Source: Actinomycetes bacterium (GTDB lineage Bacteria; Actinomycetota; Coriobacteriia; WRKU01; WQUG01). Taken from it: DNA of 6,023 bases. A program made the position numbers and the translations under genes. Below the pieces are notes generated by a model, which searched no databases, had not been told where the DNA came from, and saw only the letters and a program-made list of their open reading frames with translations. Below, in pieces: positions 1 through 6,023 of the stretch. The stretch spans positions 1 through 6,023 of the forward strand of contig WQUG01000029.1 in assembly GCA_009785855.1 (NCBI GenBank), in the 5' to 3' direction. Each line of letters opens with the position of its first letter. Position 1 is the stretch's first letter.

Positions 1-6
1 GGACTG

Positions 7-1170
7 ATGACGCGCGACGCCGTACTCATCGATACGAACGCCGGTCTCGCTGAGGCGCTGGCCGCGCTCAAGGGTGAAGCAGTGGTCGCACTCGACACCG
101 AGTTCATGCGCGAGAAGACCTACTATGCCAAACTCTGCCTGCTTCAGATCGCCAGCTCGCACCGTATCCTGCTCATCGACATGCTCGCGATCCGTGAGCT
201 CAGACCTCTGGCAGAGCTCCTGTCCGACCCGCAGGTGACGAAGGTCTTCCATGCGGCGGCACAGGACCTCGAGGTCCTTTACCAGGCATGCGGTGTGATC
301 CCGGCGCCGATCTTCGATACCCAGGATGGCGCCGAGCTTGCCGGCTATCCCCTGCAGGTGGGCTACGGCGCCCTGGTGGCCGGAGAGCTGGGGGTCAAGC
401 TTGACAAGGCCGACAGCTTCACCGACTGGAGCCGGCGCCCCCTGACGGGCGAGCAGCTGAAGTATGCGGCCGATGACGTCAGCTATCTGCTGGAACTCTA
501 TCCCCGCTTATCCCAGAAGCTCGCGGAGATGGGGCGCCTGAACTGGATCGAAGAAGCGCTGCAGGCCAAGACCGACCCCGCGCTGCTCGACCCTGATCCG
601 CGCCAGTTCTATCGCCGGGTCAAGCACATCAGCAGGCTCAAAGGCGTGCATCTGGCGGTCGCGCGCGAGGTCGCCGCCTGGCGCGAGGAGCAGGCCCGTC
701 GCCTCAACAAGCCCCGCCGGTGGATCCTTGGCGATGAGTCGTTGATCGAGATCGCCCAGCGCATCCCGGAAAGCGAGGCAGAGCTGCTGGACATCCGCGG
801 CGTCAACATGAAGAACAACACGCTGCGCCGGACCCTGATGGAGGCGGTCGGGGTCGGATCCGGACTGGACAAGGAGAGCTGGCCTGAGCTGCCGGGGAAG
901 CGTCGCATGACCCGCGACCTTGGTCCCATCGTCGACGCGATGTCGGCCCTGCTGCGCCTGCGGGCAGGCGAGCACCACATCGCGGCGGCGCTGCTTGCGA
1001 CGCGCGCCCAGCTCGAGACCCTGGCGGCGGCGCCCGAGGAGCCCTGCGCCCTGCTCACGGGATGGCGCCGTGAGCTGGTCGGTGCAGAACTTCTGGAGCT
1101 TCTGCGGGGAGAACTTGTCTTGTCCGTCGCAGATGATAGACTGAGTGTCGAGAGGAAACCTCAGACATAA
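7..1170 (+). CDS. rnd: Ribonuclease D (3'-5' exoribonuclease, DEDD family)
   Basis: This cytoplasmic 3'-5' exoribonuclease is known in the family for trimming the 3' ends of tRNA precursors and other small RNAs, using two metal ions. All three DEDDy exonuclease motifs are visible. Exo I is D30-T-E32 in VALDTEFMR. Exo II ends in D87 in FHAAAQDLEVL. Exo III is Y153-x3-D157 in YAADDVSYL. These positions sit close to those of E. coli RNase D. A first HRDC domain spans about residues 208-285 (ISRLKG, then AWREEQARRLNKPRRWIL). A second, weaker HRDC-like helical region covers about 300-380 and includes LLTGWRRELVG. At 387 aa the protein is the normal length for a two-HRDC RNase D. The ATG at 7 is chosen because exonuclease motif I begins about 25 residues later. 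A TGA overlapping this ATG (5-7) could be the stop of an upstream gene, but too little sequence is visible to tell. It is the first gene of the operon seen here. Confidence 0.95.
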   Translation: MTRDAVLIDTNAGLAEALAALKGEAVVALDTEFMREKTYYAKLCLLQIASSHRILLIDMLAIRELRPLAELLSDPQVTKVFHAAAQDLEVLYQACGVIPAPIFDTQDGAELAGYPLQVGYGALVAGELGVKLDKADSFTDWSRRPLTGEQLKYAADDVSYLLELYPRLSQKLAEMGRLNWIEEALQAKTDPALLDPDPRQFYRRVKHISRLKGVHLAVAREVAAWREEQARRLNKPRRWILGDESLIEIAQRIPESEAELLDIRGVNMKNNTLRRTLMEAVGVGSGLDKESWPELPGKRRMTRDLGPIVDAMSALLRLRAGEHHIAAALLATRAQLETLAAAPEEPCALLTGWRRELVGAELLELLRGELVLSVADDRLSVERKPQT

Positions 1171-1174
1171 GGAG
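1169..1174 (+). promoter_or_regulatory. Shine-Dalgarno site of the zinc metallopeptidase gene
   Basis: AAGGAG lies 5 nt before the ATG at 1180 and overlaps the TAA stop of rnd. This is the clearest ribosome binding site in the window. It fixes the metallopeptidase start and suggests that its translation is coupled to termination of rnd. Confidence 0.8.
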
Positions 1175-1179
1175 CATCG

Positions 1180-1908
1180 ATGTTCTTCGGTAATTATTGG
1201 TATTTCGCGGTCATGATCATCGCGATCGTGCTCGGCGGACTCGCGCAGTTGGGGATCTCGCGAGCGAACAAGAAGTATTCCCGCATCCCGCTTGCCAACG
1301 GGATGACCGGCGCGCAGGTGGCCCTGCGCATCGCCCAGGCCAATGGCATCGCCTCGACCGACGGACGGGTCGGCAGAGGGTCGGTGGCCATCCAGGAGGT
1401 CCAGGGGACGCTCTCGGACCACTATGATCCCGCAAGCGGTATCGTCTCGCTCTCAGAGGGCGTCCATAGCCAGAGCACGGTCGCTGCGGCGGCGGTGGCA
1501 GCGCACGAGATGGGGCATGCGATCCAGGACGCGCAGGGTTATGTGTTCGGACGGATCCGGACCGCGATCGTGCCGGCGGCCAACCTCGGCTCGCGCTTCT
1601 CGATGATCCTGATCATCGCCGGCTTCGTGCTCGGCGTCGCCGCGGGCAGCCTCGGCTACTATGCGCTCTGGGCCGGCATCATCCTGTACTCTGTGGCCGT
1701 GCTCTTCCAGGTCGTGACCCTGCCGGTCGAGATCGACGCCTCGCGGCGCGCGATGGGGCAGCTGCGCGACCTGGCGATACTGGGCCCCGATGAGGCGCGC
1801 GGGGGACGCCGCGTGCTGACAGCGGCTGCCCTGACCTATGTCGCGGCTGCCCTGATCTCGCTGCTGTATCTGGCGCTCTACATCTTCATGGGCTCAAGTC
1901 GCCACTGA
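1180..1908 (+). CDS. Membrane zinc metallopeptidase, YugP family (Zn_peptidase_2)
   Basis: This is a predicted integral-membrane zinc protease. The metal-binding and catalytic motif HEMGH is at residues 109-113 (AAHEMGHAIQDA), with H109 and H113 as zinc ligands and E110 as the catalytic base. The conserved VEIDASRRA at 183-191 probably supplies a further ligand. HYDP at 81-84 is another family hallmark, placed before the catalytic helix. Hydrophobic segments at about residues 5-24, 141-157, 162-180 and 215-237 give roughly four membrane passes, the first acting as an uncleaved N-terminal anchor. At 242 aa the length is typical for the family (B. subtilis YugP-like). The physiological substrate is not established. 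The gene starts 9 nt after rnd and ends 1 nt before xseA, so it is embedded in the operon, but nothing in the sequence explains why a membrane protease sits among nucleases. Confidence 0.9.
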   Translation: MFFGNYWYFAVMIIAIVLGGLAQLGISRANKKYSRIPLANGMTGAQVALRIAQANGIASTDGRVGRGSVAIQEVQGTLSDHYDPASGIVSLSEGVHSQSTVAAAAVAAHEMGHAIQDAQGYVFGRIRTAIVPAANLGSRFSMILIIAGFVLGVAAGSLGYYALWAGIILYSVAVLFQVVTLPVEIDASRRAMGQLRDLAILGPDEARGGRRVLTAAALTYVAAALISLLYLALYIFMGSSRH

Positions 1909-1909
1909 G

Positions 1910-3127
1910 ATGGAGGCAGGGGTCTCAGAGAACGCGCTCTCGGTCTCCGACGCGCTCAGTCTTGCCAAGGCCGGCCTTGAGTCGCTGCGGCTGCGGGTGG
2001 TCGGCGAGGTCAGCGAGCTGACCGACAAGGCCGGTTACAAGGCGGTCTACTTCGCCCTGTCCGACGGCAAGGGGCGCCTGCCCTGCCTCATGTGGAGAAG
2101 CCGCTATGAGGCGGGCGGCGTTGAACTTCAGCTCGGCGAGCAGGTCGAGCTCAGCGGATACTTCTCGCTCTATCCCACGAAGGGCGACCTGCAGTTCCAG
2201 GTCGAGGGCATCGAGCCGGTGGGCGAGGGCCGTCTGCGCGCCGAGGTCGCCCGTCGCGCGAAGGCGCTGGCGGCAGAGGGTCTCATGGATCCGGCGCGCA
2301 AGCAGGCCTTAGCGCGCTATCCGGAGGCCATCGCGCTCGTGACCTCAGCGCAGGGCGCGGCGGTCCAGGACGTCCTGCGCACGCTGGCGCGCCGCTGGCC
2401 GCTTGCCCGGGTGTTGTTCTTCGGGGTGCAGGTCGAAGGGATCGGTGCGACTGAGGCGATCGTGTCCGGCCTGCAGGCGGCAGACGCCGCCGGCGCCGAC
2501 GTGATCCTGCTCGTGCGGGGCGGAGGCTCCTACGAGAACCTCCTGCCCTTCTCCGAGGAGTCGGTGGCGCGCCAGGTCGCGGCCTGCGCGACGCCGGTCG
2601 TCACCGGCATCGGGCATGAGCCGGATACCTCGATCGCCGACCAGGTCGCCGACCTGCGGGCCTCGACGCCGACCGCGGCGGCCGAGGCGGTCTCGCCGGA
2701 CACGTCCGAGCTTCGCGCCCGGCTGGAGCAGAGCGCGCGGCGCCTCGCGACCAGCCTGGACCAGCGGGTGCAACGTGACGCAGAGCGTCTGACGAATCTG
2801 CAGCAGCGTCCCTGCCTGCGCGATCCCCAGAGCCTGCTCGCCGTGCAGATGCAGGGAGTCGACCTGCTCAGCGCGCGCCTGGAGCGGGTGATCCCGCTTC
2901 GCCTGCGCCAGGCAGCCGATCAGATCCGCTTATGCAGTGCGCGGCTGGACGCACTCTCGCCCTTGAAGGTACTTGCGCGCGGCTACTCCTTCGCGACTCT
3001 GCCTTCCAGCGGGGCCATCGTGCGAAGCGTGTCCCAGGTAGAGGTCGGAGACGAGCTTGACCTGCGTCTGGCTGACGGCAGCCTGCAGACGACCGTAACT
3101 ATGAAAGAGAACGGAGAGGCGACGTGA
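1910..3127 (+). CDS. xseA: Exodeoxyribonuclease VII large (catalytic) subunit
   Basis: This is the catalytic subunit of exonuclease VII, which degrades single-stranded DNA from both ends to short acid-soluble oligonucleotides in repair and recombination. An N-terminal OB-fold occupies about residues 10-105 (LRVVGEVSEL, YFALSDGKGRLPCLMW). The nuclease core follows at about 135-265, with SAQGAAVQDVL, VRGGGSYENLLPFSEE, GIGHEPDTSIAD and STPTAAAEA. D154, R203, H236 and D239 line up with the E. coli residues shown to be needed for activity (D155, R205, H238, D241). A helical coiled-coil region (about 265-350) and a small C-terminal domain containing LARGYSFA complete it. The total of 405 aa is shorter than E. 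coli (456), and the shortfall lies mainly in the coiled coil. The ATG is separated from the metallopeptidase stop by a single base and has no good Shine-Dalgarno. No alternative in-frame start is available nearby, so coupled re-initiation is likely. Confidence 0.95.
   Translation: MEAGVSENALSVSDALSLAKAGLESLRLRVVGEVSELTDKAGYKAVYFALSDGKGRLPCLMWRSRYEAGGVELQLGEQVELSGYFSLYPTKGDLQFQVEGIEPVGEGRLRAEVARRAKALAAEGLMDPARKQALARYPEAIALVTSAQGAAVQDVLRTLARRWPLARVLFFGVQVEGIGATEAIVSGLQAADAAGADVILLVRGGGSYENLLPFSEESVARQVAACATPVVTGIGHEPDTSIADQVADLRASTPTAAAEAVSPDTSELRARLEQSARRLATSLDQRVQRDAERLTNLQQRPCLRDPQSLLAVQMQGVDLLSARLERVIPLRLRQAADQIRLCSARLDALSPLKVLARGYSFATLPSSGAIVRSVSQVEVGDELDLRLADGSLQTTVTMKENGEAT
3113..3116 (+). 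promoter_or_regulatory. Shine-Dalgarno site of xseB
   Basis: GGAG (within GGAGAGG) lies 7 nt before the GTG at 3124, inside the last codons of xseA. It supports the GTG start, which overlaps the xseA TGA stop in the arrangement GTGA. Confidence 0.7.
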
Positions 3128-3378
3128 CAGAGAACAAGCAGTCGTTCAAGCAGTCCCTGGAGGAACTGCAGGGCATCGTGAACGGACTGGAGAGCGGCTC
3201 GCTCGAGCTTGAGGATTCGCTTGCCGCCTACAAGCGGGGCGTCGAGCTGATCGAAGGGCTCAACCGCAAGCTCGACGAGGCCAAACAACAGGTCGAGGTG
3301 CTGATGGGCGAGGTCAACGCGCAGCGCCTCAGTGAGCTTGCGACAAGCGACGAGTCGAAGGTGGTGACGCAGCTATGA
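3124..3378 (+). CDS. xseB: Exodeoxyribonuclease VII small subunit
   Basis: This is the small helical subunit that coats the coiled-coil arms of XseA to form the exonuclease VII holoenzyme. The 84-aa protein shows the family signature: FKQSLEELQGIVNGLESG, then LELEDSLAAYKRGVELI, then LNRKLDEAKQQVEVL, that is, two amphipathic helices (about residues 7-22 and 28-60). The length is typical. The remaining roughly 20 residues are polar and look disordered. The GTG start overlaps the xseA stop by 4 nt and the stop overlaps the next gene's ATG by 4 nt (ATGA). That arrangement fits stoichiometric co-translation with XseA. The start is supported by GGAG 7 nt upstream. Confidence 0.94.
   Translation: MTENKQSFKQSLEELQGIVNGLESGSLELEDSLAAYKRGVELIEGLNRKLDEAKQQVEVLMGEVNAQRLSELATSDESKVVTQL
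3358..3364 (+). promoter_or_regulatory. Probable Shine-Dalgarno site of the HIT gene
   Basis: AAGGTGG lies 10 nt before the ATG at 3375, within the end of xseB. The spacing is slightly long but within the workable range. It supports the ATG that overlaps the xseB stop. Confidence 0.5.
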
Positions 3379-3716
3379 GCGAGGATTGTCTGTTCTGCAA
3401 GATCGCGGCCGGCGAGATCGGCGGGCCCTTCGTCTACGAGGACGAGACGGTGGTGGCCTTCGATGACATCAGCCCCCAGGCGCCCGTTCACGTGCTGATC
3501 ATCCCGAAGCAGCATCTGGCCAGCCTCAACGACGAGCCGGACGAGGCCCTGCTCGGACACATCCTGCGCGTCGCCCGCCAGATCGCCCGGATCAAGGGCA
3601 TCGACGAGACCGGCTACCGCGTGGTCCAGAACAACGGCCCCGACGCCCAGCAGTCGGTGTTCCATCTGCACTTCCACGTCCTGGGCGCCACGGCGCTCAG
3701 CCCGCAGATGGTCTAG
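3375..3716 (+). CDS. HIT family (histidine triad) nucleotide-binding hydrolase, HinT-like
   Basis: This is a small cytoplasmic hydrolase of the histidine-triad superfamily. Its members cleave nucleoside phosphoramidates or dinucleoside polyphosphates through a covalent nucleotidyl-histidine intermediate. The triad is seen as H97-L-H99-F-H101-V-L; by family rule the middle histidine (H99) is the nucleophile. C5 and C8 in CLFCK, with H47 in PKQH, fit the structural zinc site found in many HIT proteins. Other hallmarks are AFDDISPQAPVH (nucleotide-binding strand and turn) and the GYRVVQNNG motif just before the triad. At 113 aa it matches the Hint branch. After the triad it ends with ATALSPQMV and lacks the usual Trp-Pro-Pro tail, a small departure from the consensus. 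The gene overlaps xseB by 4 nt (ATGA) and abuts the next gene with no gap. The in vivo substrate cannot be told from sequence. Confidence 0.93.
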   Translation: MSEDCLFCKIAAGEIGGPFVYEDETVVAFDDISPQAPVHVLIIPKQHLASLNDEPDEALLGHILRVARQIARIKGIDETGYRVVQNNGPDAQQSVFHLHFHVLGATALSPQMV

Positions 3717-4796
3717 GTGAGCGCGCCCATCGGCATAGCGGTCGACCTGGGGACGAGCTCGGTCGCCCTGGCGGCGAGCACCGACCCGGGCCGCGTCTTC
3801 GAGGCGCGCAACGCCCAGGCGGCAGACTTCGGGCGCGACATCCTCTCGCGCCTGAGCGCGGCACAGGCGGGCCACAGCGCCGAGCTTCGGGACCTGGCGC
3901 AAAACCAGGTGCTTGAACTCATGGCAGAGGCAGGCGTCGATGCCGGTAAGCTCGAAGGCCTCGTCGTCGCGGGAAACTCAGCGATGGCGGCGCTCTTCGT
4001 CGGCGCCGACGTCACGACGCTTGCGACCGCGCCCTTCGCGCCGGTGCGCGACCTGCGCTGCGAGAACGGTCCTCTGACCGATCTCATCAGCCCCGATCGT
4101 ATCACGGTCCTTGAGCCGATCGACGCCTTCGTGGGCGGCGACCTGCGCGCCGATCTGGTCACGGCAGGGCTGACAGCAGGCAGCGCAGATCCCCAGCTCC
4201 TCATCGACCTGGGTACCAATGCCGAGGTCGTGCTCGCGACCGCCGGCCGGCTCCATGTCTGCTCCGCGCCGGCAGGACCGGCCTTCGAAGGCGGCGGCTT
4301 CAAGCTGCGGGGCTCGCAGCTTCTGGCCGATGTCGCCGACTTCCTGCGCCGCGGCCTGCTCGCCACAGACGGCAAGTTCGCCGAGGGCGTCCAGCGCGAC
4401 GCTGCGGACGTAGCTTATTTGCAGGGGGAGCGGTCCGGGCAGGCGATCTCGCAGCGCTTCGTGCGCGACCTGCAGTTGGCGAAGGCGGCGACGAGCACCG
4501 CCATCGCCCGGGTGCTCGCCGCCGCGGCCACCCCGCCAGAGGACCTCAGCCGCATCGTCTTCGCCGGCGCCTTCGGCACAGCTCTTGACCCTGCCGACCT
4601 GGTCACTCTGGGACTCATCCCGGAGATCTGGCAGGACCGCTGCCGCTCCATCGGCAACGGATCGCTGTCCGGCGCGCTCGCCGTGCTGGGCGGCGCGGAT
4701 CCCGAGATCAGCGCGGCGATATCCCCGGTGGAACTCCCGACGGATCCCGCCTTCAACGCGGCCCTCATCGCCGCCACCGACTTCAGCTGGAACTGA
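3717..4796 (+). CDS. Compact ASKHA-domain ATPase, DUF4445/RACo-like, without ferredoxin domain
   Basis: This 359-aa protein has an ASKHA (acetate/sugar kinase-Hsc70-actin) fold and most resembles the C-terminal DUF4445 region of RACo-type reductive activators of corrinoid enzymes. Visible motifs in order are: VDLGTS 9-14 (phosphate loop 1), FGRDILSRL 38-46, VVAGNSAM 83-90, APFAPV 105-110, DAFVGGD 136-142, LLIDLGTNAEVVL 161-173 (second phosphate loop), SAPAGPAFEG 183-192, QLAKAATSTAIARVL 253-267, FAGAFG 282-287 and IGNGSLSGA 312-320. Two things are absent. The N-terminal [2Fe-2S] ferredoxin domain and linker of ~600-aa RACo proteins are missing, and only three cysteines exist (C115, C182, C309). 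The segment after AFEG is also shortened: the text passes straight to KLRGSQLLADVADFL, without the usual GICGSG adenosine-loop motif. The GTG start directly follows the HIT stop and has no clear Shine-Dalgarno, so coupled translation is likely. The protein is soluble, with no signal peptide or membrane segment. Its substrate and partner are unknown, and corrinoid reactivation is only a family-based possibility. Confidence 0.8.
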   Translation: MSAPIGIAVDLGTSSVALAASTDPGRVFEARNAQAADFGRDILSRLSAAQAGHSAELRDLAQNQVLELMAEAGVDAGKLEGLVVAGNSAMAALFVGADVTTLATAPFAPVRDLRCENGPLTDLISPDRITVLEPIDAFVGGDLRADLVTAGLTAGSADPQLLIDLGTNAEVVLATAGRLHVCSAPAGPAFEGGGFKLRGSQLLADVADFLRRGLLATDGKFAEGVQRDAADVAYLQGERSGQAISQRFVRDLQLAKAATSTAIARVLAAAATPPEDLSRIVFAGAFGTALDPADLVTLGLIPEIWQDRCRSIGNGSLSGALAVLGGADPEISAAISPVELPTDPAFNAALIAATDFSWN

Positions 4797-4856
4797 AGGA
4801 AAAGCTGAGATCCGGTCTTAAGCTGCCGCGATCCCCATACGTGGGTAGCCCTCTGC
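4797..4856. other. Convergent intergenic gap and composition boundary
   Basis: This 60-nt gap lies between the convergent ends of the ASKHA gene and the DUF4143 ATPase gene. It holds one imperfect hairpin (4803-4824) and a 4-bp stem with a TACG loop (4834-4845). Neither has a T-tract on the plus strand, so no convincing terminator for the six-gene operon is seen. The change from high-GC to lower-GC sequence occurs here or just to its right. Confidence 0.5.
4800..4824 (-). terminator. Weak candidate terminator for the minus-strand ATPase gene
   Basis: Read on the minus strand, AGCT (4824-4821) pairs with AGCT (4806-4803). An inner AGA/TCT pairing closes a CCGGA loop, and one small internal loop interrupts the stem. 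A short T-run (TTTT, 4803-4800) overlaps the base of the stem and is followed by CC. The stem is short and not GC-rich, so this is only a candidate. Confidence 0.25.
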
Positions 4857-6023
4857 TCATCCCCAGCCCTTTATGTTCCCGATCGCGAAAAGGGGCACAT
4901 TACACATCCAGCCCTCGTCACGATATCCTGAAAGTGAGAAACGACGAGGGCTCATACCCGTATACTTTTCACTGAAGGCACGGAGGCTCTTTGAGCGCAG
5001 ATTTTCTTCAGCTTTGACTTCGATAGGATAGATCCGACTTTCATTTTGAACAAGAAAATCGATTTCACCACGCGAGTTATCAGCAGACCAGTAGAATGGC
5101 TGCAACCTGCAATCAGATATGAGTTGTTGGCAGACGAATTGCTCGGTCAGGGCGCCCTTGAACTCTGTGAAGACCTTGTTCCCGTTGATCACACTACCCG
5201 AGTCGAGCCCTGATAATGCTGCGAGCAATCCAACATCAAGCGCAAACAGTTTAAATGCGCTCTCGTCAGCATACGCCGCAAAAGGAATACCTGGCTTTGA
5301 GACACGACGAACACGATAAGTAAGCCCTGCTTCGGTCAGCCACGTGATCGCAGCACGATAATCTTTCGCGCGAGCGCTTTCTTTGATATGGCCGAATATG
5401 AACTTTCTGTTTTCCTGCCCCAGATGGGCGGGGATCGAATCCCATACTGCAAGGGCGCGCTCGGTTTCGAACGCCGTCAGATGTTTTGAGATATCACGAC
5501 GATAGTCAGCAAGTATCTGGCGCTGAACCTCGCGTGCGTCTTCAAGAACACCGCTATCTACAAACGCTGCAACGACTTCTGGCATTCCGCCAGTGAAGTA
5601 ATACTGACGAAGCAGCGGGATGAATCTTGCAGAGAACGCCGCAAGAGTGGAGTGGTCATCGGTATCGATCAGTTCACGAAGCGATCCGTTATTCGTTGCA
5701 TCCAGGAATTCTCGGAAGTTCAACGGATACAGGTCAAGCGTCGCGACATTGCCTACGGGATATCCTGTCCCATGATGAACGGAAAGACCTAGAAGCGATC
5801 CGGCTGCAGCGATCACTTGTCCCGGAGCATTCTCGCGAAAATACTTGAGTGACGTAAGAGCTTTTGGGCACTCCTGTATCTCATCGAAGATGATGAGGGT
5901 TTTACCTTCGGTGATCCGCTCGCCGGTTTCTGCCTGTATGCCTGTCAGGAGGTGCGAGATATCGTAGTTTTCCTCAAACAGCAATGCCATCGCTGTATTG
6001 TTGTCGAAATTCACATAAGCGAT
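4857..6023 (-). CDS. AAA_14/DUF4143 family ATPase, 5' end cut by window edge
   Basis: This is a P-loop ATPase of the AAA_14 plus DUF4143 type, common in gut bacteria and archaea, with no settled biological role. The frame stays open to the right edge, with I-A-Y before the GTG at 6014. VNFD after it is the usual strand following Walker A, so the GTG is internal and roughly 50 N-terminal residues, including Walker A, lie outside the window. Numbered from that GTG, Walker B is TLIIFDEIQE 39-48 (D44, E45), followed by ALTSLKYF 52-59, AAGSLLG 70-76 and GGMPEVV 142-148. The C-terminal DUF4143 half contains FKLFALDVGLL 254-264 and FKGALTEQFV 285-294. It ends with a PD-(D/E)xK nuclease-like set: E317, D319, E332 and K334 in GEIDFLVQ and PIEVKA. 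No frameshift is visible. Its GC content and codon use differ clearly from the genes to its left, suggesting transfer. It is convergent with the operon and not part of it. Confidence 0.9.
   Translation of the reverse strand: MAYVNFDNNTAMALLFEENYDISHLLTGIQAETGERITEGKTLIIFDEIQECPKALTSLKYFRENAPGQVIAAAGSLLGLSVHHGTGYPVGNVATLDLYPLNFREFLDATNNGSLRELIDTDDHSTLAAFSARFIPLLRQYYFTGGMPEVVAAFVDSGVLEDAREVQRQILADYRRDISKHLTAFETERALAVWDSIPAHLGQENRKFIFGHIKESARAKDYRAAITWLTEAGLTYRVRRVSKPGIPFAAYADESAFKLFALDVGLLAALSGLDSGSVINGNKVFTEFKGALTEQFVCQQLISDCRLQPFYWSADNSRGEIDFLVQNESRIYPIEVKAEENLRSKSLRAFSEKYTGMSPRRFSLSGYRDEGWMCNVPLFAIGNIKGWG

Noticed and set aside
508..1422. A 304-aa open frame on the minus strand opposite rnd and the metallopeptidase gene
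   Set aside because: It spans the junction of two well-recognised plus-strand genes, its product is Arg/Asp/Gly-rich without any recognisable motif, and long antisense frames are expected at this GC content.
3228..3902. A 224-aa minus-strand open frame across xseB, the HIT gene and the ASKHA gene start
   Set aside because: It is a GC-driven shadow of three genes with clear family motifs, and its product shows no domain that I recognise.
3713..4375. A 220-aa minus-strand open frame opposite the ASKHA gene
   Set aside because: The translation is Ser/Arg/Ala-rich and of low complexity, as expected from the complement of a high-GC coding frame.
3717..4796. Naming the ASKHA protein as a corrinoid reductive activator
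   Set aside because: The electron-transfer domain and part of the nucleotide-binding core are absent, and no corrinoid protein or methyltransferase gene is in the window.
4834..4845. CCCA-TACG-TGGG hairpin as a terminator for the plus-strand operon
   Set aside because: The stem is only 4 bp and is followed by AGCC, not a T-run, so it does not meet the pattern of an intrinsic terminator.
5627..5848. A 73-aa plus-strand open frame within the ATPase gene
   Set aside because: It lies wholly opposite a well-conserved domain-bearing gene and shows no recognisable motif.
6012..6014. The GTG at 6014 as the true start of the minus-strand ATPase
   Set aside because: The frame is open beyond it to the edge, the residues match the interior of the family, and starting there would delete the Walker A motif.

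Overview
The window is a GC-rich bacterial chromosome segment. Six same-strand genes fill positions 7-4796, packed almost end to end. A convergent, lower-GC gene follows at 4857-6023 and runs off the right edge. The gene set and composition (hand counts of about 67% GC in one sampled line of the left block) fit a high-GC actinobacterial-type genome. My best guess is Coriobacteriia (Olsenella/Atopobium/Collinsella-like), because short ASKHA-domain proteins and DUF4143 ATPases are, from memory, frequent there. This is an inference and was not tested by any search.

Layout, left to right: (1) ribonuclease D (rnd), with both the DEDD exonuclease domain and HRDC-type helical domains; (2) a membrane zinc metallopeptidase of the YugP family (HEMGH motif); (3) xseA and (4) xseB, the two subunits of exodeoxyribonuclease VII; (5) a histidine-triad (HIT) nucleotide hydrolase; (6) a compact ASKHA-fold protein of the DUF4445/RACo type. 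RACo proteins are reductive activators of corrinoid enzymes. This copy lacks the family's usual N-terminal ferredoxin domain and part of its nucleotide-binding core.

The intergenic distances are 9 nt, 1 nt, -4 nt, -4 nt and 0 nt, so the six genes very probably form one translationally coupled transcript. Functionally they mix RNA 3'-end processing, DNA repair exonuclease and nucleotide hydrolysis with a membrane protease and an orphan ATPase. The shared transcript looks more like a housekeeping cluster than one pathway.

A 60-nt gap (4797-4856) separates the operon from the minus-strand gene, which encodes an AAA_14/DUF4143 ATPase. Its Walker A region lies beyond the window edge. Its base composition is clearly lower (42-47% GC in two sampled lines), which suggests lateral acquisition next to the end of a housekeeping operon. 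I saw no tRNA, rRNA, CRISPR array, insertion sequence or convincing riboswitch. The item most worth a second look is the ferredoxin-less ASKHA protein.
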